A DNA stretch of 64,000 nucleotides from Micromonospora radicis (GTDB lineage: Bacteria > Actinomycetota > Actinomycetes > Mycobacteriales > Micromonosporaceae): the NCBI RefSeq assembly GCF_003583405.1, contig NZ_QXEC01000005.1, positions 186,001 through 250,000 on the forward strand, in the 5' to 3' direction. The translations under genes were made by a program, and so were the position numbers. The notes beneath the pieces were generated by a model. That model saw only the letters and a list, made by a program, of their open reading frames with translations. It was not told the DNA's origin and searched no databases. This document shows positions 41,061-49,495 of the stretch, piece by piece (the stretch's first letter is position 1; every line of letters begins with the position of its first letter).

Positions 41061-41357
41061 TCATCCGGCCTGGTGGCGCTCCTTCCGGTCGGGTGTGGCT
41101 GGCACGGTTGCTGTACTTCGCTGCGGTACTTCCGGCGGCTGTCTCATCCAGCCGATGAAACGGCGGTGCAGGGTGCCGGCGGGTGCCCAGGGCATGTCCT
41201 CGGCGGCCTGGACAAGGTACGCCCCGAGATAGAGCGCCAGCGACACCGGCGCGTCCACGTACTCCGCGCGCAACTCCCGCCGCCGCGTCGGACACGGCCA
41301 CGGCAGGTCACAGCCACCACAACTCCAGATCGGCATCACCGGACCGTGACTGGTCAC
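41061..41357 (-). CDS. Cys-rich small protein B1
   Basis: The protein has 98 residues. The GTG start overlaps the stop of the preceding C1 gene (GTGA). The N-terminus holds CGGCDLPWPC, a possible zinc knuckle, then a helical part 'LRAEYVDAPVSLALYLGAYLVQAAEDMPW' and HRRFIGW. No function is known. A paralogue, B2, is encoded at 43617-44024 with nearly identical DNA over the first 75 codons. Confidence 0.7.
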   Translation of the reverse strand: MTSHGPVMPIWSCGGCDLPWPCPTRRRELRAEYVDAPVSLALYLGAYLVQAAEDMPWAPAGTLHRRFIGWMRQPPEVPQRSTATVPATPDRKERHQAG

Positions 41358-41359
41358 CG
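41098..41359. repeat. 262-bp direct repeat, copy 1
   Basis: The segment aligns without gaps to 43765-44026 with only about a dozen substitutions. It covers most of gene B1 and a GCTGTAC-containing stretch beyond its conserved part. Copy 2 covers gene B2. Confidence 0.9.
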
Positions 41360-41533
41360 CACACCACCCAGAAACCGGACGACGCTCGCGCGAGCCTGCC
41401 GACTGGTCGCCCACTCCACCTGCCAACACGGGTACGGCACCAGCAGCGCCCACCACACCCGACAACCGACGCACCAACCGTCGAGCCCCCGGACGTGCAC
41501 CGCCAGGATCGTCCGCTCCGCGCCGCTGGTCAT
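41354..41533 (-). CDS. Cys-containing small protein C1
   Basis: The protein has 59 residues, read from the ATG overlapping the A1 stop (ATGA) to the TGA overlapping the B1 start. Motif: DGWCVGCRVWWALLVPYPCWQ, with a CxxC and a third Cys, then an Arg-rich tail. The tight overlaps on both sides make it a real gene. The second module (A2-B2) has no counterpart of it. Function unknown. Confidence 0.6.
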   Translation of the reverse strand: MTSGAERTILAVHVRGLDGWCVGCRVWWALLVPYPCWQVEWATSRQARASVVRFLGGVR

Positions 41534-41736
41534 TGCTCATCCTTTGTCGGCCAGTGCCCACGGTTGATCGGAATGCGATGCCGAGCACGACAGGGCAGGT
41601 CGGCCCCGCACCGGCACAGCCACCTCCATTTGCGCCACGACCATGCCGGTCGGTGTCGCCGTGCCAAGGTCATCGCTACGGCGATCAGGTACTGCTCGTA
41701 GGACACTCGTCGCCAAGGTGGCGTCCTGTCACGCAT
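41530..41736 (-). CDS. Cys-rich small protein A1
   Basis: The protein has 68 residues. GGAGGGGG precedes ATG 41736. The sequence 'RRVSYEQYLIAVAMTLARRHRPAWSW' is followed by CRCGADLPCRARHR and INRGHWP; the Cys/His set could bind zinc. It is the first gene of A1-C1-B1, which runs away from the XRE regulator. Paralogue: A2 at 44021-44209. Confidence 0.7.
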   Translation of the reverse strand: MRDRTPPWRRVSYEQYLIAVAMTLARRHRPAWSWRKWRWLCRCGADLPCRARHRIPINRGHWPTKDEQ

Positions 41737-41844
41737 TGCTGGCCCCCTCCGCCGGGCAGCGCCCCATGGCCGACCCCCAGCCACGGGACCGGATCTAGAA
41801 CGTTCGGTAACTGCGACGCTACGATCACAACGACGACGGTGGGA

Positions 41845-41865
41845 CTCACCCGCAGTACGGGTGAG
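41845..41865. promoter_or_regulatory. inverted repeat in the A1/XRE divergent promoter region
   Basis: CTCACCCG (41845-41852) and CGGGTGAG (41858-41865) form a perfect 8-bp dyad with a 5-base centre. It lies in the 200-base gap between the divergent A1-C1-B1 and XRE-HD operons and is a likely operator for the XRE protein. Confidence 0.5.
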
Positions 41866-41936
41866 CAGCCCATATGTCGGCGCAGCGGTTGTTTCAGGGC
41901 GGAAACGTCGACCACCGGTCAACGTAGGGATGACGC

Positions 41937-43064
41937 ATGGCAGGTCGCGGACGATCAGCACCACAGCGGGGCGAGGTGACCGGCTACCTGCTCAAGCTGA
42001 TCCGGGAATCCATTCCGCTGACGCAGGAGCAACTCGCCGCAGACCTCAGTGTCGACCGTGTGACCGTGCAGAGCTGGGAGTCCGGGCGGCGGCCATTCAC
42101 GGCGGTACCGCTCGGGCAGGCGATAGCCGTCCGGCACAGGCTCGGTCGGCTCGGAGCGAACGTGACCCTGCTCGCCGCACTCGACGACGCCGCCGAGGCA
42201 GACTTCATCCTCGCCGCAGTCCTCGACGCTCAGGTGGATCGGTGCGACATCGCCGAACAGCCGCTCGGCTGGTGCGTACTCACCCACCGTCTGACCGATC
42301 TGATCCTCTGGGCTGTTCTCGGGCAGACACCGACCTTCGCCAGAGGCATACCCGCCACCCAAGCCCGGCGAGGTCCGGTGGCGTCGGGGCCGGCCCTGCC
42401 CGCCGACGAGCGACGCGCGTTCTTCACCCGGCTTCACCTGCTCGCCGAACGGGCAGCCGCCGGACGTGACCCGAGCGTTCTGCTGCATCGACAAGCCTGC
42501 TTTCTCGCAGGCATGGACCCCACCAGGACAGCCGCAGGATGGCTCTCCCAGACCACCACCCGTACCCGCAGGGCGATCACGTTCCGAAGCTGGTCACCGC
42601 TGTGGCCTGACGCCCGCTCCGTAGTCACATCCCTTGCGAATCAGGGCGACCCGGAACCTTTACGAGACTTCCTCGCTCGCGCGCATCCGGATGACACCTG
42701 CGAACGAGCAGCCCTGAACTACTCGGCCTACTGGGTCGGCGAGATCCCGTACCGCCAGCACGACGACTCGTTCATGCCGGCTCCGCTCGCAGACTGGCAC
42801 GGCTCGGTTCTCTTCCGGCACCTGGTCCAGCGCCTCGACCCCACGCACCCCTTCGTCGACCTCAACGTCCACAACCTCTGGGCTCTGCTGGCCGTACGCC
42901 GTGGCCTCACCCTCGGCAACCCTGCCGAAAGCCGCGCGCTCCTCAAACGCAGTATCCGGATCCTGGACAGCGACCACGTCTCTCCACAATCCCGTCAGGA
43001 ACTAACCTCTATCGTCTACAGCCTGCGAGCAGACGGAGTCACCGGCACAGGGACGGGCAGATGA
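41937..43064 (+). CDS. XRE-family regulator with large C-terminal domain
   Basis: The protein has 375 residues. The N-terminal helix-turn-helix spans about residues 15-70 ('IPLTQEQLAADLSVDRVTVQSWESGRRPF'). The remaining 300 residues are helical without a recognised fold; they resemble TPR-type sensor regions of actinomycete XRE proteins only in general character. The stop overlaps the HD gene start (ATGA). It probably controls the element's switch together with the HD hydrolase. Confidence 0.75.
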   Translation: MAGRGRSAPQRGEVTGYLLKLIRESIPLTQEQLAADLSVDRVTVQSWESGRRPFTAVPLGQAIAVRHRLGRLGANVTLLAALDDAAEADFILAAVLDAQVDRCDIAEQPLGWCVLTHRLTDLILWAVLGQTPTFARGIPATQARRGPVASGPALPADERRAFFTRLHLLAERAAAGRDPSVLLHRQACFLAGMDPTRTAAGWLSQTTTRTRRAITFRSWSPLWPDARSVVTSLANQGDPEPLRDFLARAHPDDTCERAALNYSAYWVGEIPYRQHDDSFMPAPLADWHGSVLFRHLVQRLDPTHPFVDLNVHNLWALLAVRRGLTLGNPAESRALLKRSIRILDSDHVSPQSRQELTSIVYSLRADGVTGTGTGR

Positions 43065-43642
43065 ACGACGACCACGACGCCGCCGGAGCCATGCGCTTCA
43101 TCTTCGAGGCCGGCGTACTCAAACGCGCCGCCCGCACCGGCTGGTGGTTCGCCGGCATCAAGCACCCCGAATCCATCGCCGACCACTCGTTCCGAACCGC
43201 GCTCATCGGGATGATGCTCGCCGCCATGGAAGGTGCCGACCCGGCCCGGGTATCAATGCTGTGCGTTCTGCACGACACTCAGGAAACCCGGATCACCGAC
43301 ATCCCGCACATCGCCAAGCGCTACCTCACCGCCGCGCCCAACACCACCGTCACCGCCGACCAGGTCGCCGCCTGCCCACCTGCCGTCGCTGACCTCATCA
43401 ACGCCGCCGTCGCCGAATACGAAGCGGGCGAGACACCAGAGGCCATCGTCGCCCGCGACGCCGACAAACTGGAATGCCTCGTCCAAGCAGTCGAGTACCG
43501 CCACCAGGGCATCGACAACGTGCAACGCTGGATCGACAGCTCACGCTCAGCACTCAAAACCAGCAGCGCCCACCGCCTCGCCGACGCCGCCCTCGCCGGA
43601 CAACCCCTCGCCTGGCTCACCCCTGTCCCACCACGGGCATAA
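43061..43642 (+). CDS. HD-domain hydrolase (YfbR/HDDC2-like nucleotidase)
   Basis: The protein has 193 residues. The metal site of the HD superfamily reads H in IADHSFR, HD in VLHDTQE and D in ARDADKLE. Close relatives are 5'-deoxynucleotidases. It is translationally coupled to the XRE regulator. Nucleotide hydrolases are recurrent in AICEs, where the Nudix protein of pSAM2 (Pif region) affects transfer. The nucleotide acted on is unknown. Confidence 0.8.
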   Translation: MNDDHDAAGAMRFIFEAGVLKRAARTGWWFAGIKHPESIADHSFRTALIGMMLAAMEGADPARVSMLCVLHDTQETRITDIPHIAKRYLTAAPNTTVTADQVAACPPAVADLINAAVAEYEAGETPEAIVARDADKLECLVQAVEYRHQGIDNVQRWIDSSRSALKTSSAHRLADAALAGQPLAWLTPVPPRA

Positions 43643-44024
43643 CCACCAGCACCAAGCACAGACCTATCACCGGGGGCGGATCACGCCAAGCAAGGTGACC
43701 CCTCGCTTGTAAGTTCTGGGCGCTCCATCCGGGCGCGTCCGCGCATGTCTCTGACGTCGGCTCAGCTGGCACGGTTGCTGTACTTCGCTGCTGTACTTCC
43801 GGCGGTTGCCGGGTCCAGCCGATGAAGCGGCGATGCAGGGTGCCGGCGGGTGCCCAGGGCATGTCCTCGGCGGCCTGGACAAGGTACGCCCCGAGATAGA
43901 GCGCCAGCGACACCGGCGCGTCCACGTACTCCGCGCGCAACTCCCGCCGCCGCGTCGGACACGGCCACGGCAGGTCACAGCCACCACAACTCCAGATCGG
44001 CATCACCGGGCCATGGGTGCTCAC
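43617..44024 (-). CDS. Cys-rich small protein B2 (paralogue of B1)
   Basis: The protein has 135 residues. The GTG start overlaps the A2 stop (GTGA). The first 75 codons are nearly the same as B1 (CGGCDLPWPC motif and helical core). The C-terminus diverges and runs to 43617, overlapping the end of the convergent HD gene by 26 bases. The long tail includes the 29-bp repeat, so the original protein was probably about 90 residues and the reading frame has run on. Confidence 0.6.
   Translation of the reverse strand: MSTHGPVMPIWSCGGCDLPWPCPTRRRELRAEYVDAPVSLALYLGAYLVQAAEDMPWAPAGTLHRRFIGWTRQPPEVQQRSTATVPAEPTSETCADAPGWSAQNLQARGHLAWRDPPPVIGLCLVLVVMPVVGQG
43697..43725. repeat. 29-bp perfect direct repeat, copy 1
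   Basis: Identical to 45706-45734 (core CTTGTAAGTTCTGGGCGCTC). Copy 1 lies inside the extended tail of B2. Confidence 0.9.
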
Positions 44025-44026
44025 CG
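43765..44026. repeat. 262-bp direct repeat, copy 2
   Basis: Aligns without gaps with 41098-41359; see copy 1. It includes the start of B2 and the A2/B2 overlap. Confidence 0.9.
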
Positions 44027-44209
44027 CTGATCCTCCGCCTGCGGCCAGTGCCCTCGGTTGATCGGTATCCGGTGCCGGGCCCGGCACGGCAGGTCAGCCC
44101 CGCAGTTGCAGATGCGCCGCCAGTGCTGCCAGGACCACACCGGCCGATGCCGCCGGGCGAAGGTCAACGCGGTGGCGGAGACGTATTCGTCGTACGAGAC
44201 GCGCCGCAC
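44021..44209 (-). CDS. Cys-rich small protein A2 (paralogue of A1)
   Basis: The protein has 62 residues from GTG 44209, which follows GGGAGG; ATG 44230 is an alternative. It shares with A1 'RRVSYDEY', 'ARRHRPVWSW' and CNCGADLPCRARHRIPINRGHWP. The A2 stop overlaps the B2 start directly, so gene C is absent here. It lies downstream of the second XRE regulator on the same strand, 151 bases away. Confidence 0.7.
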   Translation of the reverse strand: MRRVSYDEYVSATALTFARRHRPVWSWQHWRRICNCGADLPCRARHRIPINRGHWPQAEDQR

Positions 44210-44360
44210 GTATCCTCCCTCGTCGCCCATGAGGGCGGCTTGGTCGCCCTCTGGCTGGGAGACACGGCGGCCGGGCGTGACTCGCACCGACCACCGCATC
44301 CCGTGAGCGGAAAGCTACGGTCGATGGCCGGGCGGGATGGGTAAGGTTCCTACCCCTGGT

Positions 44361-45572
44361 TCAGGAGACGAGTCCGACCTTCGTCGCCAGGTCACGGGCG
44401 GCATCCCGGGTGGAACGCGGACCGTCGAGCAGGTCCATGGTGATCTGACGGGCGTACCCGTTGAACCGGATCGTTTCCGGAGCCGACTCGTACGCCTGCC
44501 GCAGCGTCGCCACGGTCGCTTCCTTGTCGTCCTTGCCGTAGTACGCCCGCGCGACCTCGATCAGGTGGCGTGCCCGACGCGGCCTGGACGGAATCGCCGA
44601 CGCATCATGACGACGGGCCTGCCGCACCGCTTCGCCCGACTGCTGCAACTCCACCGCCACCGTCACCGCATGAGCGCCCATGATGACCCGCGAGAACGAC
44701 GTCTGCGCCTGGTAGAAGCCCTCCGGCAGGCGCTGCGCCACCTGGTCCGCGCGGTCCCAGTACCGCCAGGCACGACCTTCCTCACCAGCACGAGCAGACG
44801 TGTACGCGGCCTCGAAGTTCAGCGCCCCCCACAACGCCAACAGATTGGTGCTCCCGTCAGCCGCCCTCGGCTCCAACGCCGAGAGCACCTCCAGCGTCAG
44901 CCTCATCGCGGTGTCCCAGTCGCCGGACTCCCGATGCACCTGACACAGGAACCACCCCGCACGGGCGATCGCCTCCGGATCACCGGACTCCTGCGCCGCC
45001 ACCATCGCCCGATCCGTCACCCGCCACAACAACTCGGCGGCAGGCTGGTAGGCGACGAACATCTGCGCCAGCCCGAGCGTCTCCGCCCACAGTGCCTGCG
45101 CCTCCCGCCGCTGGTCACCCTCGTACGCCAGCACGGCCCGCTGCCCGTCGCGCAGCAACCCCGGCAACAGCCCGCCCAGCACCGTACGGTGATCCGCCGC
45201 CTGATGACGCGCCCGCCACCCCGCCGCAAGCCGCTCCCGCAGACCGGACAACGACTCCGGCGGAGTGTCATTGGGAAGCGCGATGTGGTTCAGGGCGGCC
45301 CGGACCGTCAGCAGCGCCGGGTGCTCCGGCCCGTTGACCACAGCAGACCGATCGCCCAGCTCCGCTGCCAAGGCGGATACGTCGATCTTCAAGGCTCGCG
45401 CGATCCGATCCAGCATGTGAATGCGCGGCGGCAGGATTCGATCCGTCTCGACCGCCTTGACCCACTCGGCGCTGCGACCCACCAACCCACCCAGCACCGT
45501 CCGACTCTTCCCGGACCGCTCCCGATAGACCTTCAACCGTTGCCCGAACGTCAACTCCGGCAAGGAATCCAC
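44361..45572 (-). CDS. XRE-family regulator with TPR-like C-terminal domain
   Basis: The protein has 403 residues from GTG 45572, 6 bases after AGGGGG. The helix-turn-helix lies near the N-terminus ('TFGQRLKVYRERSGKSRTVLGGLVGRSAEWVKAVE'). A long helical region with TPR-like spacing follows ('GDPEAIARAGWFLCQVHRESGDWDTAMRLTLEVL'). Such proteins are common in actinomycetes and often sit beside small downstream partner genes, here A2-B2. It likely reads out a peptide or metabolite signal. Confidence 0.8.
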   Translation of the reverse strand: MDSLPELTFGQRLKVYRERSGKSRTVLGGLVGRSAEWVKAVETDRILPPRIHMLDRIARALKIDVSALAAELGDRSAVVNGPEHPALLTVRAALNHIALPNDTPPESLSGLRERLAAGWRARHQAADHRTVLGGLLPGLLRDGQRAVLAYEGDQRREAQALWAETLGLAQMFVAYQPAAELLWRVTDRAMVAAQESGDPEAIARAGWFLCQVHRESGDWDTAMRLTLEVLSALEPRAADGSTNLLALWGALNFEAAYTSARAGEEGRAWRYWDRADQVAQRLPEGFYQAQTSFSRVIMGAHAVTVAVELQQSGEAVRQARRHDASAIPSRPRRARHLIEVARAYYGKDDKEATVATLRQAYESAPETIRFNGYARQITMDLLDGPRSTRDAARDLATKVGLVS

Positions 45573-45705
45573 CCGGAACCCCCTCGCGTAGCGCAGGATG
45601 CAGCACCGACCCACTGGCCGCCACCACCGCCAACGCTACCGACGCAGCCCGACGCCCCATAACCCTCACACGCCAGCGACCAGTTCCACGCCCGAGTTGC
45701 ACCCG

Positions 45706-45734
45706 GACCCCTCGCTTGTAAGTTCTGGGCGCTC
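45706..45734. repeat. 29-bp perfect direct repeat, copy 2
   Basis: Identical to 43697-43725. Copy 2 lies about 135 bases upstream of the XRE gene start, in its likely promoter region. Confidence 0.9.
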
Positions 45735-45891
45735 TGTCCGGCGGCGTATGCGGACGTCTGCCACCTCGGGCGCTCGTCCGCGTGCCACCGTCGGTGACTG
45801 TCGTAATCCCGGCTCGTTGCTGTCGGCGCTGCTGTCACGAGCCCCGAACACACGGCTTAGGAAGGGTGTAGCGCTCGGCACCGTGCCTCAC

Positions 45892-45909
45892 TGTCTGCCA
45901 GGGCAGACA
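45892..45909. promoter_or_regulatory. 18-bp palindrome in the element
   Basis: TGTCTGCCAGGGCAGACA is a perfect 8-2-8 inverted repeat in the non-coding stretch between the XRE gene and the low-GC cargo. Possible operator or small hairpin. Confidence 0.5.
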
Positions 45910-46405
45910 ACCACCTCACGCCGCCTCATCCCGAATCGTTCCGCGCCTTCTCCGGATCGTGCGGCAGTAGCCGGACTTGCTCGTTACCGCAGGGGCCTCG
46001 CCCCCTAGGCGAACCAGACGGGACCTTGACCTGCGCCCTGAAGTCGCTGCGCTGCCAGGACGGTACACCGCCGTCCTGGGGCGTCCGGCAACGGCCGACC
46101 CGGTCGTCACCCAGTTGGTCACTCAACCCGGCACCAGGCGTTGAGCGGCTGACTCATACGTGCTTCCGTCCGCAAGCTTGCTGTTCTACAGGCTGTACCG
46201 CTTGCCCTCACGCTCGGTACTGTCTCCTGGCATGGAAATCTTTCAACCGGGCGCTCGCAGTCCAATCGGGCAGAGTCCTGATACTCGGTCCAGTCTGCCG
46301 GGTGCAACCGTAGCTACCCCTGGCGACCGCCTTAGCCGCGCAAGCAATGACACGACTCGTTATCCTCGCGCTAGCGAGAGCGACTGGTGACTGTGGGGAG
46401 ACCCG

Positions 46406-47113
46406 TTGATTTCGGAATCAATCTATTGGCGGCGAGATCTTTTTAATCTGGCGAAAGAGCTGCGGCGCAAGTCGTCCCAGCGTCTTTGGCAAGAGGCTTC
46501 GGTGGTTCGTCTAGAAAAGTCGCTGCTCATTGGCTGCTACGCCGTCAGACGACTACTTGATTCTGCAAAGCTCTCTAAGTCGTACCGGGATAAGCTGATA
46601 CCTGCCGTCGAGTTGCCGGCGTTGGATGTCAACCTGTCTCGGTTTCGCTTTTCGCCGCCAATCGACTTGGACATCGCGGGCGAAATGTACGACTTCCATT
46701 CGGGCAAGCCAACCAACTTGAAGCTATCCTTCCTTATCAACCAATTTGTACACAGCTACACGCTGCTCTACATTGTACCGTGCGCGGAGGTGCCCCGAAC
46801 GGTCGTGTTGGTAACGTCCGACAAAGAGAGACTCAAGCGCCTCCTGGCCTTCTGGCTTGAGGATATCGCGCAACTATTCGAACACGCGGCCATAAGCGAT
46901 CAGAGCGATTTCATCAGGAAGTGGGACAAAGTTAAGAAGGAGCACACTTTCGATGGCAAGCTAGAGCCGAGCGATCGCCTAGCCGAGTGGGGATTCGCGA
47001 CCCGGGAGGAAATCGACGACGCAATCAGCCGGTATGACAAGACGAGTAGCGTAGGCGACTTAAGCGAAGCCCTGCGAACCCTTCGTGAAGCCATGGAGAA
47101 CTACTTCGATTAG
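46406..47113 (+). CDS. unknown protein, low-GC cargo
   Basis: The protein has 235 residues and begins at TTG 46406 after GGGGAG. It is mostly helical at the N-terminus ('QRLWQEASVVRLEKSLLIGCYAVRRLLDSAKLS') with a mixed middle ('LSFLINQFVHSYTLLYIVPC') and an acidic, helical C-terminus. No catalytic motif is recognised. GC and codon use are clearly lower than in the flanking genes, marking recent acquisition. It is convergent with the TOPRIM gene, 24 bases apart, and both may be defence-type cargo; this is inference. Confidence 0.6.
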   Translation: MISESIYWRRDLFNLAKELRRKSSQRLWQEASVVRLEKSLLIGCYAVRRLLDSAKLSKSYRDKLIPAVELPALDVNLSRFRFSPPIDLDIAGEMYDFHSGKPTNLKLSFLINQFVHSYTLLYIVPCAEVPRTVVLVTSDKERLKRLLAFWLEDIAQLFEHAAISDQSDFIRKWDKVKKEHTFDGKLEPSDRLAEWGFATREEIDDAISRYDKTSSVGDLSEALRTLREAMENYFD

Positions 47114-47137
47114 TTCAGCCTCCGATCGCCTCAGCCC

Positions 47138-48421
47138 TCACCTTCGTCCCGCCACCTCACACACCTGATTTATGACGAAGTCTGCAAGTTCCCTAAGTCC
47201 CGTCCAATCGTCAGCCGGATTCGTTTTTCCGGATCGTGCACGCCTAAGCTTCTTATCGAATTGCGACTGAATTCGCGCCTTATCGATGACCGACCCCTGA
47301 TATACACCCGCTCGACGGTTGTATCCAGTCCATTCCACGGGCGTGAAGCCGTCTTGATGGGCGAGACAGTCAATGCCGAGAAAGTGCTCTATCGAGAGGG
47401 CCCGTCCATTGATATCCGCGCAAGCCGATCCAGTGGGCCCTATCGTTGGATAGGAGCGACCTAGACTCAAGTCAGGGTACACGGCGTATCCGATGTGCGG
47501 CGGCAGTTGGTCCTTGCCGAGGAGGTCAATTGCCTCCACTCCGGCGGCATCGTTGTCAAATAGCCCGACAATAGTGTTCGGGATCTCCAACTGGGCAAGC
47601 GTTCGAAGTGTTCTGCGCAGACCTCCCGCACCCCCCTCAGCGCCTTGGGTAAAGTCGGCAATAGAGAGGCAATCCACATAGTCGGGACGCTGAGTCTCGA
47701 AGGCAGCCCGAATCACTTTGCAATCGAATGATCCTTCAACCAACACGATCGGTTTCGTATTCTTCCATGCCAGCGCGCCGCGATAACGGTCGAGAGAAAG
47801 CGAAAGGGGGAAATGGTCCTCCTGCCACTCGACTTCACTTGGAGTCAGATCGAATAACGCTTGCTGGGATATGCGGACAAAAATTCGCTCGTCGGGCCGG
47901 AAGATGCGCAGCGCGGTTCTGATGACCGTCGACTCTCGCGGGTATGACTCATACTCATCTATCCAGTATTCCGCTAGGTCGCCTGCTAGTTGGACGGACT
48001 TCTCGGACCACTCGGGCCACTGGAACTGATCGCCTACGTTGATGAGCCTCCGGAGGTACGCGGCGGATTTCTTCCTGCCTCTGCCTGCCGAATCGGCTTC
48101 CGGGTCGCGCCAGTCGAAGGGATCAGTGCGCTCCAGGTCACGGACCCATTCGCTACCATGTTCAATAAAATCAGCCACGAGGCTCCGCTCCGTGAACCCA
48201 AGCATGTCCATTCTCTTGAGGATCGTGGACTGCGTAAGGGGTACGGTCTGGTGCTCGGTTGGCCACATGTCATTTGATTGCCAGGCTTGTGAAAAGATCA
48301 GCAGCAACGAAACGACGTCATTCACGGCCAGGTCGATTCCGTCTTCGCGGTCAGCGCTGCGTAGGCTTGCGATCGGACTCACGTTCCGCCTCCACTTCGA
48401 ATAGTCGAGTATTGCCGACAT
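47138..48421 (-). CDS. TOPRIM-domain protein, low-GC cargo
   Basis: The protein has 427 residues from ATG 48421; ATG codons further upstream (48448, 48508) are alternatives. The N-terminal 270 residues are unrecognised. A TOPRIM fold follows: VLVEGSFDCKVI with the catalytic Glu (about residue 257), then LFDNDAAGVEAI with the DxD pair, and 'SIEHFLG' with a late Glu. There is no ATPase part, so it is not an OLD nuclease. It could be a stand-alone TOPRIM or HEPN/TOPRIM-like nuclease of a defence system, or a primase-like protein. GC is low compared with the rest of the element. Confidence 0.65.
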   Translation of the reverse strand: MSAILDYSKWRRNVSPIASLRSADREDGIDLAVNDVVSLLLIFSQAWQSNDMWPTEHQTVPLTQSTILKRMDMLGFTERSLVADFIEHGSEWVRDLERTDPFDWRDPEADSAGRGRKKSAAYLRRLINVGDQFQWPEWSEKSVQLAGDLAEYWIDEYESYPRESTVIRTALRIFRPDERIFVRISQQALFDLTPSEVEWQEDHFPLSLSLDRYRGALAWKNTKPIVLVEGSFDCKVIRAAFETQRPDYVDCLSIADFTQGAEGGAGGLRRTLRTLAQLEIPNTIVGLFDNDAAGVEAIDLLGKDQLPPHIGYAVYPDLSLGRSYPTIGPTGSACADINGRALSIEHFLGIDCLAHQDGFTPVEWTGYNRRAGVYQGSVIDKARIQSQFDKKLRRARSGKTNPADDWTGLRELADFVINQVCEVAGRR

Positions 48422-49495
48422 GAGGACCAGCCTCAACGCCCTTGGCATCCCGTCTGCCGTCGACCCGCACTCCTGTGGAGCGGGCCGCCGCCCGGCCCGC
48501 CACGTCAAGACGGCCTTGACGGCTCGTACGGACGCTGGCGGGTCGGGCGGTGGTCTGCTCGGCTCGCCCGGGTCGACGGTGGGCGGGATGGCTCCCCACC
48601 GCCACCACCCACGGACCGCAAGCCGCCGACGGACCCCCGGCCATCCTGGAGCCGGAGCGCCCCCGCCGGAGGCGCAGTAACCGCAACCCCGCCACCCAGC
48701 CAGCAGCCGCCGACGGACCCGGCGTCCGCTGCCCCTACGCCGCGCGGTGCTCGCCGCGCGGCCCGGCCGGCTGCCGGCCCCACCACCCCACCGGGCAACG
48801 GCCTGTCGTCATCCGGCGGCCCACCGGGCTACCCGCCCTCCGCGCCAGCCGCCGGGCGTGTTGCGTGGCCGGAGTCGGAGCGCCAGCGGAGCGACGGACG
48901 CGCGCCCAGGCGGCGGCGCGTGCGGCCCGTTCAGGGCCGCCTTGATAGACGTACAGAAAGTTCTCCCACCCCGGCCGGTAGCCGGTCCGGACCAGTTCGG
49001 CAGTGAGGTTCACGGCGGGTTGACGAGTCGGTACCCGGTGCTAGTCTGGCGGTCGTCGAGCACGCCAGTGCGGCCTTCGTGCCGGATCGCTGGGCTCGAC
49101 TTCGGAGATGCTGAGCGGCCTTCCTGCCGCTGATGCGGGCCAGATCCCGCCGGTTCTCGATCACCTTGGCCGCGATGTCGGCCCGGAATCCGCTGAGTGG
49201 CCAAGCACGGCCTTCCCGCCGTCACGATGGCCCGGATTTGCATCCCTCGACGGGTGGGGCTCGCCTGCGGCAACCCGCCGGATGCCGACCTCCAGGCACC
49301 CCACCCGTCCCGGCCTCACCCAGCACGGCAACCGGAACGACCACACCTCAACGGCGGTCAGCCACATCCGCCCTCCGGCGTCAGCCGCCCTCCAAGGCGG
49401 TGCCAGGAGACACCACGAACACCACCGACGGACAGCGTTCCGGCGACCGGTGGCGTTTCGTCGCCCGTCCCTGCCACCCGTCCTGAGGAGAGATC
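48422..49495. other. 1.07-kb non-coding region upstream of rep
   Basis: No frame shows convincing coding on either strand; the open frames are GC-driven. A promoter-like pair, TTGACG (49020-49025) and TAGTCT (49042-49047) with a 16-base spacer, points toward rep. The long leader between it and rep (about 450 bases) has dyads. The replication origin or copy-control RNA of the element may lie here. Confidence 0.5.

Larger units (their letters stand above)
45573..46405. other. 833-base region without a convincing gene
   Basis: No frame here has coding bias. The stretch holds the second 29-bp repeat (45706-45734), an 18-bp palindrome (45892-45909), and a shift towards lower GC from about 46,000 that leads into the cargo genes. 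A promoter for the cargo gene is expected near 46340-46400 but no strong match is seen. Confidence 0.6.

Noticed and set aside
47138..48421. OLD-family nuclease
   Set aside because: The TOPRIM motifs are present, but the N-terminal ABC-type ATPase of OLD proteins is missing.
48420..48680. 86-codon plus-strand frame before rep
   Set aside because: It has no ribosome site, no conserved motif and Arg/Pro/Gly-rich composition like neighbouring non-coding frames.
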